Positions 42,122 to 51,623 of a stretch of 64,000 nucleotides of DNA are shown here, piece after piece. A program made the translations under genes and the position numbers. This DNA is from Ideonella sp. A 288 (GTDB lineage Bacteria > Pseudomonadota > Gammaproteobacteria > Burkholderiales > Burkholderiaceae_C), in the NCBI RefSeq assembly GCF_002198735.1, contig NZ_MWLO01000123.1:175262-239261 (forward strand), given 5' to 3'. Positions within the stretch are counted from its first letter, which is position 1, and each line of letters begins with the position of its first letter. Below the pieces are notes generated by a model. The model searched no databases. It saw only the letters and a list, made by a program, of their open reading frames with translations, and was not told the origin of the DNA.

Positions 42122-44002
42122 ATGGATCCGCGGCTGCTGCGGCTGTACAACGACGAACTCACCCACCTCCGCGAGGTCGGTGCCGAGTTCGCCGCAGAGT
42201 TCCCCAAGATCGCGTCCCGCCTGGGCATGGAAGGCCTGGAGGTTGCTGATCCCTACGTCGAGCGACTGCTCGAAGGCTTTGCCTTCCTGGCGGCGCGCGT
42301 CCAGCTCAAGATCGAGGCCGAACAGCCCCGGCTGATCGCGCATCTGCTGGAGTCGATCTATCCAAACTTCCTCGCGCCCACGCCGTCGATGATGGTGTTG
42401 CGCATGGGAGCCGACCTGGGCGACCCGAACCTCGCCAAGGGCCATCGCGTGCCTCGGGGCAGCATGGTCCAGGCGCGACTGCCGAGAGGCCAGAACACGT
42501 TGTGCGAGTTTCGGACGTCTCAGGACGTGACGATCTGGCCCATCGAGATCACGGGCATCCAGTACTTCAGCTACGCCCCCGATCTGCCCATGGTGAGGGT
42601 ACCTGTGGCACAGGGCGCCAAGGGCGGTATCCGCATTCGCCTGCGCTCAGGGGGTGGTTTGCGGTTCTCGCAGCTCGGGCTGGACCGGCTTACCCTGTAC
42701 ATCGGCGCGGCCAACGACACGGCCAACCGCCTGCACGAACTTTTGCTGGGTGCCGCGCTGGGCACCTGGGTACTCCACGGCACTGCGGGCAGCCTGGCCG
42801 AGTGGCGAGATGCCGACAGCGTGCAGGCCTGCGGATTCGAAGACGACCAAGCGCTCCTGCCCGAGACCGAGCGTGCGTTCTCCGGCCACCGGCTGGTGCA
42901 GGAACTGGCCGCCCTGCCCCAACGGCTGCTGTTCTTCGAGATCACCGATCTCGCGTCCCGTCTTTCCCGGGTGGACAGCGACACGGTCGAGTTGGTCGTG
43001 CTCTTCTCCAGAGGTGAGCCATCTCTCGAGTCGCTGGTCGACGACCAAAGCCTCAGCCTGCACTGCACCCCGGCCATCAACCTGTTCCGCAAGCGTCTCG
43101 ACCGAGTTCAACTGGGGCAGGGCAACAGCGACTATCACCTCGTTCCGGACCGCACGCGGCCGATGGACTTCGAGATTCACAGCATCGAATCGGTGATCGG
43201 CCACGGTGCAGGCCGCGACGCCCAACGACAGTTCAGGTCGCTGTACGACACGCGGCACGCCCCCACGGGCAGTTCGGTCGGGTACTTCGCGCTGCGCAGA
43301 GAACCTCGCCTGCCTTCGGAGCGACAGCGACTTCAGGGGGCGCGCTCGGCGTATATCGGCGAAGAGGTGTACCTGTCGCTGATCGATGCCGACCACGGCG
43401 CCTATCGCGAAGACCTTCGTCAGCTGTCGGTGCAGGCCTGGGTGACCAACCGTGATCTGCCCACGCTGCTGCCCGCTGGCACCGATGCCCGCAGCGGCCC
43501 GATCTGGCGACTGGAATCGCCGGGCCCGGTGGCCACCGTCGACGTGCTCAAGGGCCCCACTCGACCGGTGTCGCGACAACCCGGCGGCGCCATCGGTTGG
43601 AGCTTGGTCAGTCAGCTCAGCATGAATCACCTCGCGCTCAGCGGCAATTCGCCGGACGAAGCCGCGGCCGGTCTGCGCACCATGCTGAAGCTGTATGGTC
43701 CGCTGGACGATGTTGCCTGGGCTCGGCAAGTGGATGGGTTGCGTGCATTGATCGCTCGCCCCGTGGTGAGGCGATTGCCGTTCAAGGGCCCACTGAGCTT
43801 CGGCAATGGACTCGACATCGAGCTCGAGATCGATGATCTGGCCTTTCAGGGTGCCAGTGCCTTCATGTTTGCGTCGGTGCTCGAGCGGTTCCTGTGCCGG
43901 CACGCCGCCGTGAACAGCTTCACCCAGCTCAGCTTGCGCTCCAGCCAGCGTGGTCTGGTGCACCGCTGGCCGCCCCGCATGGGCGGCAGGGAGCGGCTGT
44001 GA
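42122..44002 (+). CDS. tssF: T6SS baseplate subunit TssF
   Basis: The product is 626 aa from the ATG at 42122. The start region MDPRLLRLYNDELTHLREVG and PYVERLLEGFAFLAARVQLK are diagnostic of TssF, as are LLESIYPNFLAPTPSM and the C-terminal ASVLERFLCRHAAVNSFTQL. TssF forms the wedge complex with TssG, TssE and TssK. The length is normal. A 61-bp gap separates it from tssG. The ribosome site is weak, consistent with coupling to tssE. Confidence 0.95.
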   Translation: MDPRLLRLYNDELTHLREVGAEFAAEFPKIASRLGMEGLEVADPYVERLLEGFAFLAARVQLKIEAEQPRLIAHLLESIYPNFLAPTPSMMVLRMGADLGDPNLAKGHRVPRGSMVQARLPRGQNTLCEFRTSQDVTIWPIEITGIQYFSYAPDLPMVRVPVAQGAKGGIRIRLRSGGGLRFSQLGLDRLTLYIGAANDTANRLHELLLGAALGTWVLHGTAGSLAEWRDADSVQACGFEDDQALLPETERAFSGHRLVQELAALPQRLLFFEITDLASRLSRVDSDTVELVVLFSRGEPSLESLVDDQSLSLHCTPAINLFRKRLDRVQLGQGNSDYHLVPDRTRPMDFEIHSIESVIGHGAGRDAQRQFRSLYDTRHAPTGSSVGYFALRREPRLPSERQRLQGARSAYIGEEVYLSLIDADHGAYREDLRQLSVQAWVTNRDLPTLLPAGTDARSGPIWRLESPGPVATVDVLKGPTRPVSRQPGGAIGWSLVSQLSMNHLALSGNSPDEAAAGLRTMLKLYGPLDDVAWARQVDGLRALIARPVVRRLPFKGPLSFGNGLDIELEIDDLAFQGASAFMFASVLERFLCRHAAVNSFTQLSLRSSQRGLVHRWPPRMGGRERL

Positions 44003-44063
44003 ACGCCGCACGGCCGTACCGTTGCCCGCCCGGCGGCCCGAGCTGCGGTGTCGAGGGGGCGGC

Positions 44064-45179
44064 ATGACGACCGGGGTCGACGCGCCGACAAAGCCGTGGC
44101 GACAGCAAGCGCTGGAGCACCTGCTCGACGACCTCGAGCGCCAGCCCTGGGCCTACGATTTCTTCGCATTGATGCGCCGGATCGAGTCGTTGCGCCCCGA
44201 CTCGCCACGCATCGGCAAGGCGCAGCGGCCATCGCAGGAACCACTGCGGCTGAGCCAGGTCGCCGAGATGGACTTTGCACCGGCGCCCATCGCCCGCTTC
44301 GACCGCACCGGGCCCGGCACCGGGCGCCTGGGGGTCCGGTTCTTCGGCCTGCTCGGCCCCCAGGGGCCGATGCCGTTGCACCTGACCGAGTATGTGCGGG
44401 AGCGCCGCCATCAGCACGCCGACCCGACGCTGTCGCGATTCCTCGACATCTTTCACCACCGGCTGCTGAGTCTGTTCTATCGCGCGTGGGCGCAGGCACA
44501 ACCCGCCGTGCAGATGGATCGCCCGCAGGACGACCGCTACGGGGTCTGGCTGGGCGCATGCTTCGGACTCGGCTCCGGCACCTCGGGCCGCGACTCCGTT
44601 CCCGATGCCGCCAAACGCTTCCAGGCCGGGCTGCTGGTCTGTCGCAGCCGACATCCCGAGGCCATGCGCAAGGTGTTGCGCCACTATTTCGGCGTGCCGG
44701 TGGCCCTGCAATCGCATGTGGCGCACTGGATGCCAGTGGCACAGGATGACCGTTCGCGGCTGGGCCATGCGGCGAACCGGCCCCAGCGGCGAGGCCTGGG
44801 CGGCGGCGGTGCCCAGCTCGGGCGCACTGCAAACACGGGCAGCAAGGTGTTCGATCGCCAGTTCAAGTTCCGCCTCGACATCGGGCCGCTGAACCTGGCC
44901 AGCTATGAGTCCTTCCTGCCTGGAGGCCGGGCCTTCGTCGAACTGCGCGACTGGGTTGGCCTGCTTGCCGGGGGCGACCTGTTGTGGGACGCTCGCCTGG
45001 GCCTAACCGGCGCCGAAGTTCCGCCGCCGCGGCTCGGCCGCACAGTGCGCCTTGGTCTGACCACCTGGCTGGGGCACGGCAGCCGCGGCGCTGCCGACCG
45101 ATCCATCGACCGCTGGGACCTGAGGCTTCGGCCCGCTGCGTCCTCCACCCCGTACCGTCCTGGAGCCACCCATGGCTGA
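44064..45179 (+). CDS. tssG: T6SS baseplate subunit TssG
   Basis: The product is 371 aa. Conserved parts are PWAYDFFALMRRIESLRPD, RLGVRFFGLLGPQGPMPLHL, FLDIFHHRLLSLFYRAWAQ and HYFGVPVALQSHVAHWMPV. It pairs with two copies of TssF in the baseplate wedge. The ATG at 44064 is preceded by GAGGGGGCGG; upstream in-frame codons read back into tssF and are rejected. The 3' end overlaps the clpV start by eight bases. The C-terminal half is Gly/Arg-rich around residues 235-255. Confidence 0.93.
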   Translation: MTTGVDAPTKPWRQQALEHLLDDLERQPWAYDFFALMRRIESLRPDSPRIGKAQRPSQEPLRLSQVAEMDFAPAPIARFDRTGPGTGRLGVRFFGLLGPQGPMPLHLTEYVRERRHQHADPTLSRFLDIFHHRLLSLFYRAWAQAQPAVQMDRPQDDRYGVWLGACFGLGSGTSGRDSVPDAAKRFQAGLLVCRSRHPEAMRKVLRHYFGVPVALQSHVAHWMPVAQDDRSRLGHAANRPQRRGLGGGGAQLGRTANTGSKVFDRQFKFRLDIGPLNLASYESFLPGGRAFVELRDWVGLLAGGDLLWDARLGLTGAEVPPPRLGRTVRLGLTTWLGHGSRGAADRSIDRWDLRLRPAASSTPYRPGATHG

Positions 45180-47883
45180 AATTTCCCGCACCGCCCTCTT
45201 CGGCAAGCTCAATCCGCTGGCCTACAAGGCCATCGAGGGCGCCACGGTGTTCTGCAAGCTGCGCGGCAATCCGTATGTCGAACTGCAGCACTGGATCTAC
45301 CAGATCCTCAACACGCCCGACAGCGACCTGCACCGCATCGTCAAGCAGTACGAGATCGACAGCTCGGTGCTGGTGTCGGACCTCACGGCGTCGCTCGACC
45401 GGCTGCCGCGCGGCGCCTCGTCGATCACCGACCTGTCCAGCTTCATCGAGAACGCTGTCGAGCGTGGCTGGGTCTACGGCTCGCTGATGTTCGGCGACCG
45501 GCAGGTGCGCACTGGCTACCTGCTGATCGGGCTGCTCAAGACGCCTTCGCTGCGCGGCGCCTTGATGTCGATCTCGCGCCAGTTCGACAAGGTCAAGCTC
45601 GACGATCTCTGCGATCGCTTCGGCACCCTCTTGTCCGGGTCACCCGAAGAGCGGCAGTCGGCCACCGAAGGCGGTGGAGCGCCTGGCGAGGCCAGCGACG
45701 CCATTGCCCCGGCGGCGATGGGCAAGCAGGAGGCGTTGAAGCGATTCACCAGCGACCTGACCGAGCAGGCGCGCGGCGGCAAGATGGACCCGATCGTCGG
45801 CCGCGACGACGAGATCCGCCAGGTGGTCGACATCCTGATGCGACGCCGCCAGAACAACCCGATCCTGGTGGGCGAAGCCGGTGTCGGCAAGACGGCCGTG
45901 GTCGAAGGCTTCGCGCAGCGCATCGCCCGGGGCGACGTGCCGCCCTCGCTGAAGGACGTTGAACTGCGCGTGCTCGACGTAGGGTTGCTGCAGGCCGGCG
46001 CCAGCATGAAAGGCGAGTTCGAGCAGCGCCTGCGCTCGGTAATCGACGAGGTGCAGGCCTCCCCCAAGCCGATCATCCTGTTCATCGACGAAACCCACAC
46101 CCTGGTGGGTGCCGGCGGCGCGGCGGGCACCGGCGACGCCGCCAACCTGCTCAAGCCTGCCCTGGCGCGGGGCCAACTGCGCACCATCGGCGCCACCACC
46201 TTTGCCGAGTACAAGAAGTACATCGAGAAGGACCCTGCCCTCACCCGCCGCTTCCAGAGCATCCAGGTCGATGAGCCGAGCGAACCCAAGGCGATCCTGA
46301 TGATGCGCGGCGTGGCATCGACGATGGAGAACCACCACAAGGTGCAGATCCTCGACGAGGCGCTCGAGGGTGCGGTCAAGCTGTCGCACCGCTACATTGC
46401 CGGCCGGCAACTGCCCGACAAGGCGGTCAGCCTGCTCGACACGGCCTGCGCCCGCGTGGCGGTCAGCCTGCACGCCACGCCGGCCGAGGTGGACGACAGC
46501 CGCAAGCGCATCGAGTCGCTGGAGACCGAGCAGGGCATCATTGCCCGCGAGGCAGCGATCGGCATCGACACCAAGACCCGCTCGGCCGACGTCGAGGAAC
46601 ACCTGGCAGCCGAGCACCTGCGGCTCGAGGGCCTGCAGGCGCGGTGGGACGCCGAGAAGGCCTTGGTCGACCGCCTGCTGGCCCTGCGCGCCAAGCTGCG
46701 CGGCGCCGTGGCGCCGGTCGAAGGCACTGGCAGCTCGCTCGAGAAGCACCCGGATGCGGCATCGCCTGCAGCGCCCCACCTGAGCGACGAGGAGCGTGCC
46801 GCAGCGATGGCCGAACTGCAGCAGGTGCAGTCGGAACTCACCACGCTCCAGGGCGAGACGCCACTGATCCTGCCGACCGTCGACTACCAGTCCGTGGCCA
46901 GCGTGGTGGGCGACTGGACCGGCATCCCGGTCGGCCGCATGGCCGCCAACGAGATCGAAACCGTGCTGAACCTGCCCAAGCTCATGGCACAGCGCGTGAT
47001 CGGCCAGGACCACGCGATGGAAATGATCGCCAAGCGCATCCAGACCTCGCGCGCCGGCCTGGACAACCCCAACAAGCCGATCGGCGTGTTCATGCTGGCG
47101 GGCACCTCCGGCGTCGGCAAGACCGAGACCGCGCTGGCCCTGGCCGAGGCGCTGTACGGCGGTGAGCAGAACCTCATCACCATCAACATGAGCGAGTTCC
47201 AGGAGGCGCACACCGTCTCCACGCTCAAGGGAGCGCCCCCCGGCTACGTGGGCTACGGCGAAGGTGGCGTGCTGACCGAGGCGGTGCGGCGCAAGCCCTA
47301 TTCGGTGGTGCTGCTCGACGAGGTCGAGAAAGCCCACCCGGACGTGCACGAGATCTTCTTCCAGGTGTTCGACAAGGGCTTCATGGAGGACGGCGAGGGC
47401 CGCTTCATCAACTTCAAGAACACCCTGATCCTGCTCACCACCAACGCCGGGACCGAGCTGATTGCCAGCCTGTGCAAGGACCCGGAGCTGATGCCCGACC
47501 CCGAGAACATGTCCAAGGCACTGCGCGAGCCGTTGCTGAAGATCTTCCCGGCAGCGTTGCTGGGTCGGTTGGTGCCGATCCCCTATTACCCACTGTCGGA
47601 CGAGGTGCTGGCGCTCATCGTCAAGCTGCAGCTCGGCCGCATCAAGAAGCGCATCCAGGAACACTACAAGGTGCCGCTCGAGGTCAGCGACGAGGTGGTG
47701 GCGCTGGTGGTGTCGCGCTGCACCGAGAGCGAATCGGGCGGCCGCATGATCGATGCCATCCTCACCAACACCATGCTGCCCACCATCAGCAAGGAGTTCC
47801 TGCACCGGCTGATGGAAGGGCTGCCGATCACCAAGGTCTCGGTGGGCGTGACCGATGGCGATTTCAGCTATGAGTTCGCCTGA
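45172..47883 (+). CDS. clpV: T6SS sheath-disassembly AAA+ ATPase ClpV (TssH)
   Basis: The product is 903 aa, the usual ClpV length. An N-terminal domain (SRTALFGKLNPLAYKAIEGA) binds the sheath. The first AAA module has Walker A GEAGVGKTAV and Walker B ILFIDETHTLVGAG, and a coiled middle domain follows (residues about 410-560). The second AAA module has Walker A GTSGVGKTETALAL, VVLLDEVEKAHPDVHEIF and a late arginine-rich lid. The VELQHWI segment replaces the Clp N-repeat seen in ClpB. It disassembles contracted sheath for reuse. The ATG overlaps tssG by eight bases and the end overlaps the next gene by 14. Confidence 0.96.
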   Translation: MAEISRTALFGKLNPLAYKAIEGATVFCKLRGNPYVELQHWIYQILNTPDSDLHRIVKQYEIDSSVLVSDLTASLDRLPRGASSITDLSSFIENAVERGWVYGSLMFGDRQVRTGYLLIGLLKTPSLRGALMSISRQFDKVKLDDLCDRFGTLLSGSPEERQSATEGGGAPGEASDAIAPAAMGKQEALKRFTSDLTEQARGGKMDPIVGRDDEIRQVVDILMRRRQNNPILVGEAGVGKTAVVEGFAQRIARGDVPPSLKDVELRVLDVGLLQAGASMKGEFEQRLRSVIDEVQASPKPIILFIDETHTLVGAGGAAGTGDAANLLKPALARGQLRTIGATTFAEYKKYIEKDPALTRRFQSIQVDEPSEPKAILMMRGVASTMENHHKVQILDEALEGAVKLSHRYIAGRQLPDKAVSLLDTACARVAVSLHATPAEVDDSRKRIESLETEQGIIAREAAIGIDTKTRSADVEEHLAAEHLRLEGLQARWDAEKALVDRLLALRAKLRGAVAPVEGTGSSLEKHPDAASPAAPHLSDEERAAAMAELQQVQSELTTLQGETPLILPTVDYQSVASVVGDWTGIPVGRMAANEIETVLNLPKLMAQRVIGQDHAMEMIAKRIQTSRAGLDNPNKPIGVFMLAGTSGVGKTETALALAEALYGGEQNLITINMSEFQEAHTVSTLKGAPPGYVGYGEGGVLTEAVRRKPYSVVLLDEVEKAHPDVHEIFFQVFDKGFMEDGEGRFINFKNTLILLTTNAGTELIASLCKDPELMPDPENMSKALREPLLKIFPAALLGRLVPIPYYPLSDEVLALIVKLQLGRIKKRIQEHYKVPLEVSDEVVALVVSRCTESESGGRMIDAILTNTMLPTISKEFLHRLMEGLPITKVSVGVTDGDFSYEFA

Positions 47884-49237
47884 CAAGCGCCTGCGCCCGT
47901 CGGGCATCGCCGCGGCAGTGGCCGCGCAGGGCCCGACCCTGCAGGAGGCCCTGCAAGCGGCCATCAACGCCCTGCGAGCCGAAGACCTCGAGCGGGCCGA
48001 CACGCTGTTCGAGGCCCTGCTGGCGCACTGGCCCGAGCAGCCCGATGCGCTGCATTTCCTCGGCGTGCTCCGGCACACCCAGGGCCGGCGCGAAGAGGCC
48101 GTTGACCTGATCCAGCGGGCCATCGTCGCCATGCCCGGCGAACCGGGGCCGTGGAACAACCTGGGCAACGTGCTGGTCGGTGCGCAGCGCTTCGACGAGG
48201 CCGTCACGGCCTATGAGCGCAGCGTGGCGCTCGCGGGCGATCAGGCGGGCGCCTGCGACGCGCTCAACAACCTCGGCACGATCCACCGCAAGCAGGGCCG
48301 GCTCGACGCTTCCGAGGCGGCGTGTCGGCGTGCCGTCGACTTGCGCCCCGACTTTGCCGATGCCTGGTACAACCTGTCGCAGGCCTTGATGGCCCAGGGC
48401 AGGATCCACGACGCTCTGGTGGCCAACAGCAAGGCCGTGTCGTTGTGGCCGACGCATCTGCAGGCGCGCAACCAGGTGCTGCGCGCGCTGCTGATCCTGG
48501 GCGAGCGCGATCGAGCCGCACAGCTTTACCGAGAGTGGCTGGCCGAAGAGCCCGACAACCCGGTGGTCCAGCACCAACTGGCGGCCTGCCTGGGCGAGGA
48601 CGCCCCCGACCGCGCCAGCGATGCCTACGTGGAGCAGGTATTCGACAGCTTTGCCCAATCCTTCGATGCCAAGCTCGAGGTGCTTCAATACCGCGCCCCC
48701 GAACTGGTGGCACAGGCGGTCGAGCGCGCGGCGGGTGCCGCCCAGGCCACCTTCGATGTGGTCGACCTGGGCTGCGGCACCGGCCTGTGCGGGCCCCTGC
48801 TGAAGCCCTGGGCACGCTCGCTGGCCGGCTGTGATCTCTCGGTGGGCATGCTGCGCCAAGCCAGGCAGCGCAAGGTGTACGACGTGCTGCACAAGGCCGA
48901 ACTCGTCTACTACCTGGACACGCAGCCCGAGCGTTTCGACATCGCCGTGTCGGCCGACACCCTTTGCTACTTCGGTGACCTCACCCAGGCCATGCGCGCC
49001 GCCGCCAGGGCCCTTCGCCGGGGAGGATGGCTGGTGTACACCGTGGAAGCCTTGCCGGAAGACAGCCCGGTGCCGCACCGGCTTCAGGCCAACGGCCGCT
49101 ACGCCCATGCCCGCGAGCACGTGCGCACGACGCTCAACGATGCCAGCCTGCAGGCACGCGCCATCGAGCCGGTGACCCTGCGCCAGGAAGGCGGCAAACC
49201 GGTGCCCGGCTGGCTGGTCACGGCCGGCAAGCCATGA
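47870..49237 (+). CDS. TPR-repeat protein with C-terminal class I methyltransferase domain
   Basis: The product is 455 aa. Residues about 20-230 form five or six TPRs (QPDALHFLGVLRHTQGRREE, GPWNNLGNVLVGAQRFDEA, DALNNLGTIHRKQGRLDASE, DAWYNLSQALMAQGRIHDAL). The C-terminal domain is a SAM-dependent methyltransferase with motif I VVDLGCGTGLCGPLL, CDLSVGMLRQA and IAVSADTLCYFGD. The best start is the ATG at 47870, 14 bases inside clpV, giving MSSPDKRL; an alternative at 47855 is possible. The location between clpV and vgrG ties it to secretion. Its target is unknown. Confidence 0.85.
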   Translation: MSSPDKRLRPSGIAAAVAAQGPTLQEALQAAINALRAEDLERADTLFEALLAHWPEQPDALHFLGVLRHTQGRREEAVDLIQRAIVAMPGEPGPWNNLGNVLVGAQRFDEAVTAYERSVALAGDQAGACDALNNLGTIHRKQGRLDASEAACRRAVDLRPDFADAWYNLSQALMAQGRIHDALVANSKAVSLWPTHLQARNQVLRALLILGERDRAAQLYREWLAEEPDNPVVQHQLAACLGEDAPDRASDAYVEQVFDSFAQSFDAKLEVLQYRAPELVAQAVERAAGAAQATFDVVDLGCGTGLCGPLLKPWARSLAGCDLSVGMLRQARQRKVYDVLHKAELVYYLDTQPERFDIAVSADTLCYFGDLTQAMRAAARALRRGGWLVYTVEALPEDSPVPHRLQANGRYAHAREHVRTTLNDASLQARAIEPVTLRQEGGKPVPGWLVTAGKP

Positions 49238-49358
49238 CCCGCCACGCTTTGGTGCCGCACTCATCCTCATGGCGGGGGACGTACTATGACTTTTGTCGCT
49301 TTGCGATAGATCGGCGCGAGATCACCATCCGCTTCACTGTCGGTCCCACGGGCTCCCA

Positions 49359-51623
49359 ATGGCCATCACACCGCCCTTCTCGCTGACGTCCCCGCTGCCT
49401 CCGGCAGAGCTTCGCTTCGCGTCGATGTCGCACACGGCCGGACTGAGCACGCTCGAAGAGATGCGGCTGCAGATGATCAGCCCCGAGTCGGACATCACGG
49501 CCGAGAAGTTGCTCGGGCAATCGGTGAACGTGGCGATCGAACTGCGCGATGGCGTCAAGCGCCACATCAACGGTTACGTCACCCGGTTTGGCTTCGGCCG
49601 CCACCAGGGCCGATATTCGGGCTACGAGGCCACAGTGCGGCCGTGGCTGTGGTTCCTGACCCGCACGGCCGATTGCCGCATCTTCCAGGAGCAGACCGTC
49701 CAGGAGATCGTCGAGACGGTCTTCGCTGACCACGCCGCGGTGGCCAAGTTCGAGTTCAAGCTGAACCGCCAGTACCGCAAGCGCGTGTATTGCGTGCAGT
49801 ACCGCGAAACCGATTTCAACTTCGTTGCCCGGCTGCTCGAGGATGAAGGCATCTACTGGTATTTTGAGCACACCGACGGCGACCACAGGCTGATCCTGGT
49901 GGACAGCATCGCTGCGCACACCACCGTCAAGGGCTACGACACCCTGCCCTACTACGCCAATGCCGGGCAGGTGCCGCCCGACACCGAGTACATCTCGGGC
50001 TGGAACTTCTCGCGCAGCGTGGAAACCGGCAAGGCATCGATGACCAGCTACGACTTCGAGCGGCCGTCGACCAAGCTGTACGTCGAGGCGATGCTGCAGC
50101 GGCAGCACGACCAGGCCGACCACGAACAGTTCGACTTCCAGGGTGACTACACGCAGAAGGCGGATGGCCAGCAACTGTCGGACAACCGCATCGACGAACT
50201 GCAGTCCCGGCACGAGCAACTGAGCGGCTCGACCAACGCCCACGGCATGACCGTGGGCCACCTGTTCACGCTGGAGGGCCACCCCCGCGACGACCAGAAC
50301 GCCGAGTACCTTTGCACGCAGACCAGCATCGTGGCCCAGGCCAACGCCGAGGAATCCGGCAATGCCGCCGGCGACTTCCAGTGCAGCTTCGGCGCCATGC
50401 CCAGTTCGCAAACCTTCCGCCCGATGCGGCGCACGCCAAAGCCCTTTGTGCAGGGCCCCCAGACTGCCGTGGTCGTCGGGCCCTCGGGTGAAGAGATCTT
50501 CACCGACAAGTACAGCCGCGTGAAGGTGCAGTTCCATTGGGACCGCCTGGGCGGCAACGACGAGAAGAGTTCGTGCTGGGTGCGCGTGTCGTCGCCCTGG
50601 GCCGGCAAGAGCTTCGGTTTCATCCAGATCCCCCGCATGGGCCAGGAGGTGGTGGTCGACTTCCTCGAAGGCGACCCCGACCAGCCGTTGATCACCGGCC
50701 GCGTCTACAACGCCGAGCAGATGCCGCCCTGGGAACTGCCGGCCAATGCCACGCAATCCGGCGTGCTGTCACGCTCCAGCAAGGGCGGTTCGTACAGCAA
50801 CGCCAACGCGCTGCGCTTCGAGGACAAGAAAGGCAGCGAACAGGTCTGGCTGCACGCCGAGAAGAACCAGGACATCGAGGTCGAGAACGACGAGACGCAC
50901 TGGGTGGGGCATGACCGCACCAAGACCATCGACCACGACGAGACCGTGCATGTGAAGCACGATCGCACCGAGACGGTGGACAACGACGAGACGATCACGA
51001 TCCACCACGATCGGAAGGAGCGGGTGGACAACAACGAGAAGATCAGCATCGGTGTCAACCGAGCCGAGGATGTGGGCGCCAACGAAACGATTGAAATTGG
51101 TGCGAATCGCAGTATTTCGGTTGGCGCCAGTGAATCCGCAACCGTTGCGCTCCAGCGCACGCACACGGTCGGCGTCAATGAGACGATCGCAATTGGTGCA
51201 GCCCAAGAAATTACAGTTGGCGCCGCGCAAATTGTGGCGGTTGGTGCGGCACAAAGCATCACCGTTGGAGCGAACCAGTCCACAAGCGTTGGTGCGAATC
51301 AAAGCAACAGCGTTGGCGCACAGCAAACTATCAACGTTGGCGGGAATCGCACGCTTACCATTGGTGGTGCACAGAGCGCCACTATCAGCAAGGGCCGCAG
51401 CGCCTCCGTCGGTGACGACGACTCGGTGAAGATTGGAAAGAACCTAGTGCTGGACGCGGGAGACTCCATAACCATCAAGACGGGGAGCGCCAGCATCACG
51501 ATGAAGAAGGACGGAACCATATCCGTCAAAGGTAAAGACATCACGATCAGTGGATCTGGCAAGGTGAACGTGAAGGCGAGTAGCGATATTGTGATGAAGG
51601 GCTCGAAGATTCTTCAGAACTGA
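49359..51623 (+). CDS. vgrG: T6SS spike protein VgrG
   Basis: The product is 754 aa. The gp27-like part opens SHTAGLSTLEEMRLQMISPE and includes YCVQYRETDFNFVARLLEDEGIYWYFEH. The gp5 OB-fold has YSRVKVQFHWDRLGG, CWVRVSSPWAGKSFGFIQIPR and RMGQEVVVDFLEGDPDQPLI. The C-terminal 249 residues are octad repeats forming the needle. It carries no extra enzymatic domain. The ATG at 49359 is chosen because the preceding 121 bp look non-coding; a short palindrome TCGCTTTGCGA lies there at 49296-49306. Codon use becomes less GC-rich within the repeat region, where the laterally distinct cassette seems to begin. Confidence 0.95.
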   Translation: MAITPPFSLTSPLPPAELRFASMSHTAGLSTLEEMRLQMISPESDITAEKLLGQSVNVAIELRDGVKRHINGYVTRFGFGRHQGRYSGYEATVRPWLWFLTRTADCRIFQEQTVQEIVETVFADHAAVAKFEFKLNRQYRKRVYCVQYRETDFNFVARLLEDEGIYWYFEHTDGDHRLILVDSIAAHTTVKGYDTLPYYANAGQVPPDTEYISGWNFSRSVETGKASMTSYDFERPSTKLYVEAMLQRQHDQADHEQFDFQGDYTQKADGQQLSDNRIDELQSRHEQLSGSTNAHGMTVGHLFTLEGHPRDDQNAEYLCTQTSIVAQANAEESGNAAGDFQCSFGAMPSSQTFRPMRRTPKPFVQGPQTAVVVGPSGEEIFTDKYSRVKVQFHWDRLGGNDEKSSCWVRVSSPWAGKSFGFIQIPRMGQEVVVDFLEGDPDQPLITGRVYNAEQMPPWELPANATQSGVLSRSSKGGSYSNANALRFEDKKGSEQVWLHAEKNQDIEVENDETHWVGHDRTKTIDHDETVHVKHDRTETVDNDETITIHHDRKERVDNNEKISIGVNRAEDVGANETIEIGANRSISVGASESATVALQRTHTVGVNETIAIGAAQEITVGAAQIVAVGAAQSITVGANQSTSVGANQSNSVGAQQTINVGGNRTLTIGGAQSATISKGRSASVGDDDSVKIGKNLVLDAGDSITIKTGSASITMKKDGTISVKGKDITISGSGKVNVKASSDIVMKGSKILQN
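50874..51620 (+). repeat. 31 tandem octad codons-repeats encoding the VgrG needle beta-helix
   Basis: From IEVENDET to the end of VgrG the sequence falls into 31 consecutive eight-residue units (24-bp period), as in the gp5 triple beta-helix of phage T4. Units 1-7 are highly charged (HDRTKTID, NDETITIH). Units 8-21 are a neutral, near-repetitive set built on V-G-A-N/Q (VGANQS, VGAAQS). Units 22-31 become variable and end in the tip. DNA similarity is strongest between about 51072 and 51383, so slippage or recombination there is plausible. Confidence 0.88.

Noticed and set aside
45640..48207. 855-codon leftward open frame opposite clpV
   Set aside because: It is an antisense shadow of ClpV, whose two AAA modules are intact.
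51072..51383. Possible CRISPR-like or satellite array because of a regular 24-bp period
   Set aside because: The period is exactly eight codons in frame, the units are contiguous without spacers, and it encodes the VgrG needle beta-helix.
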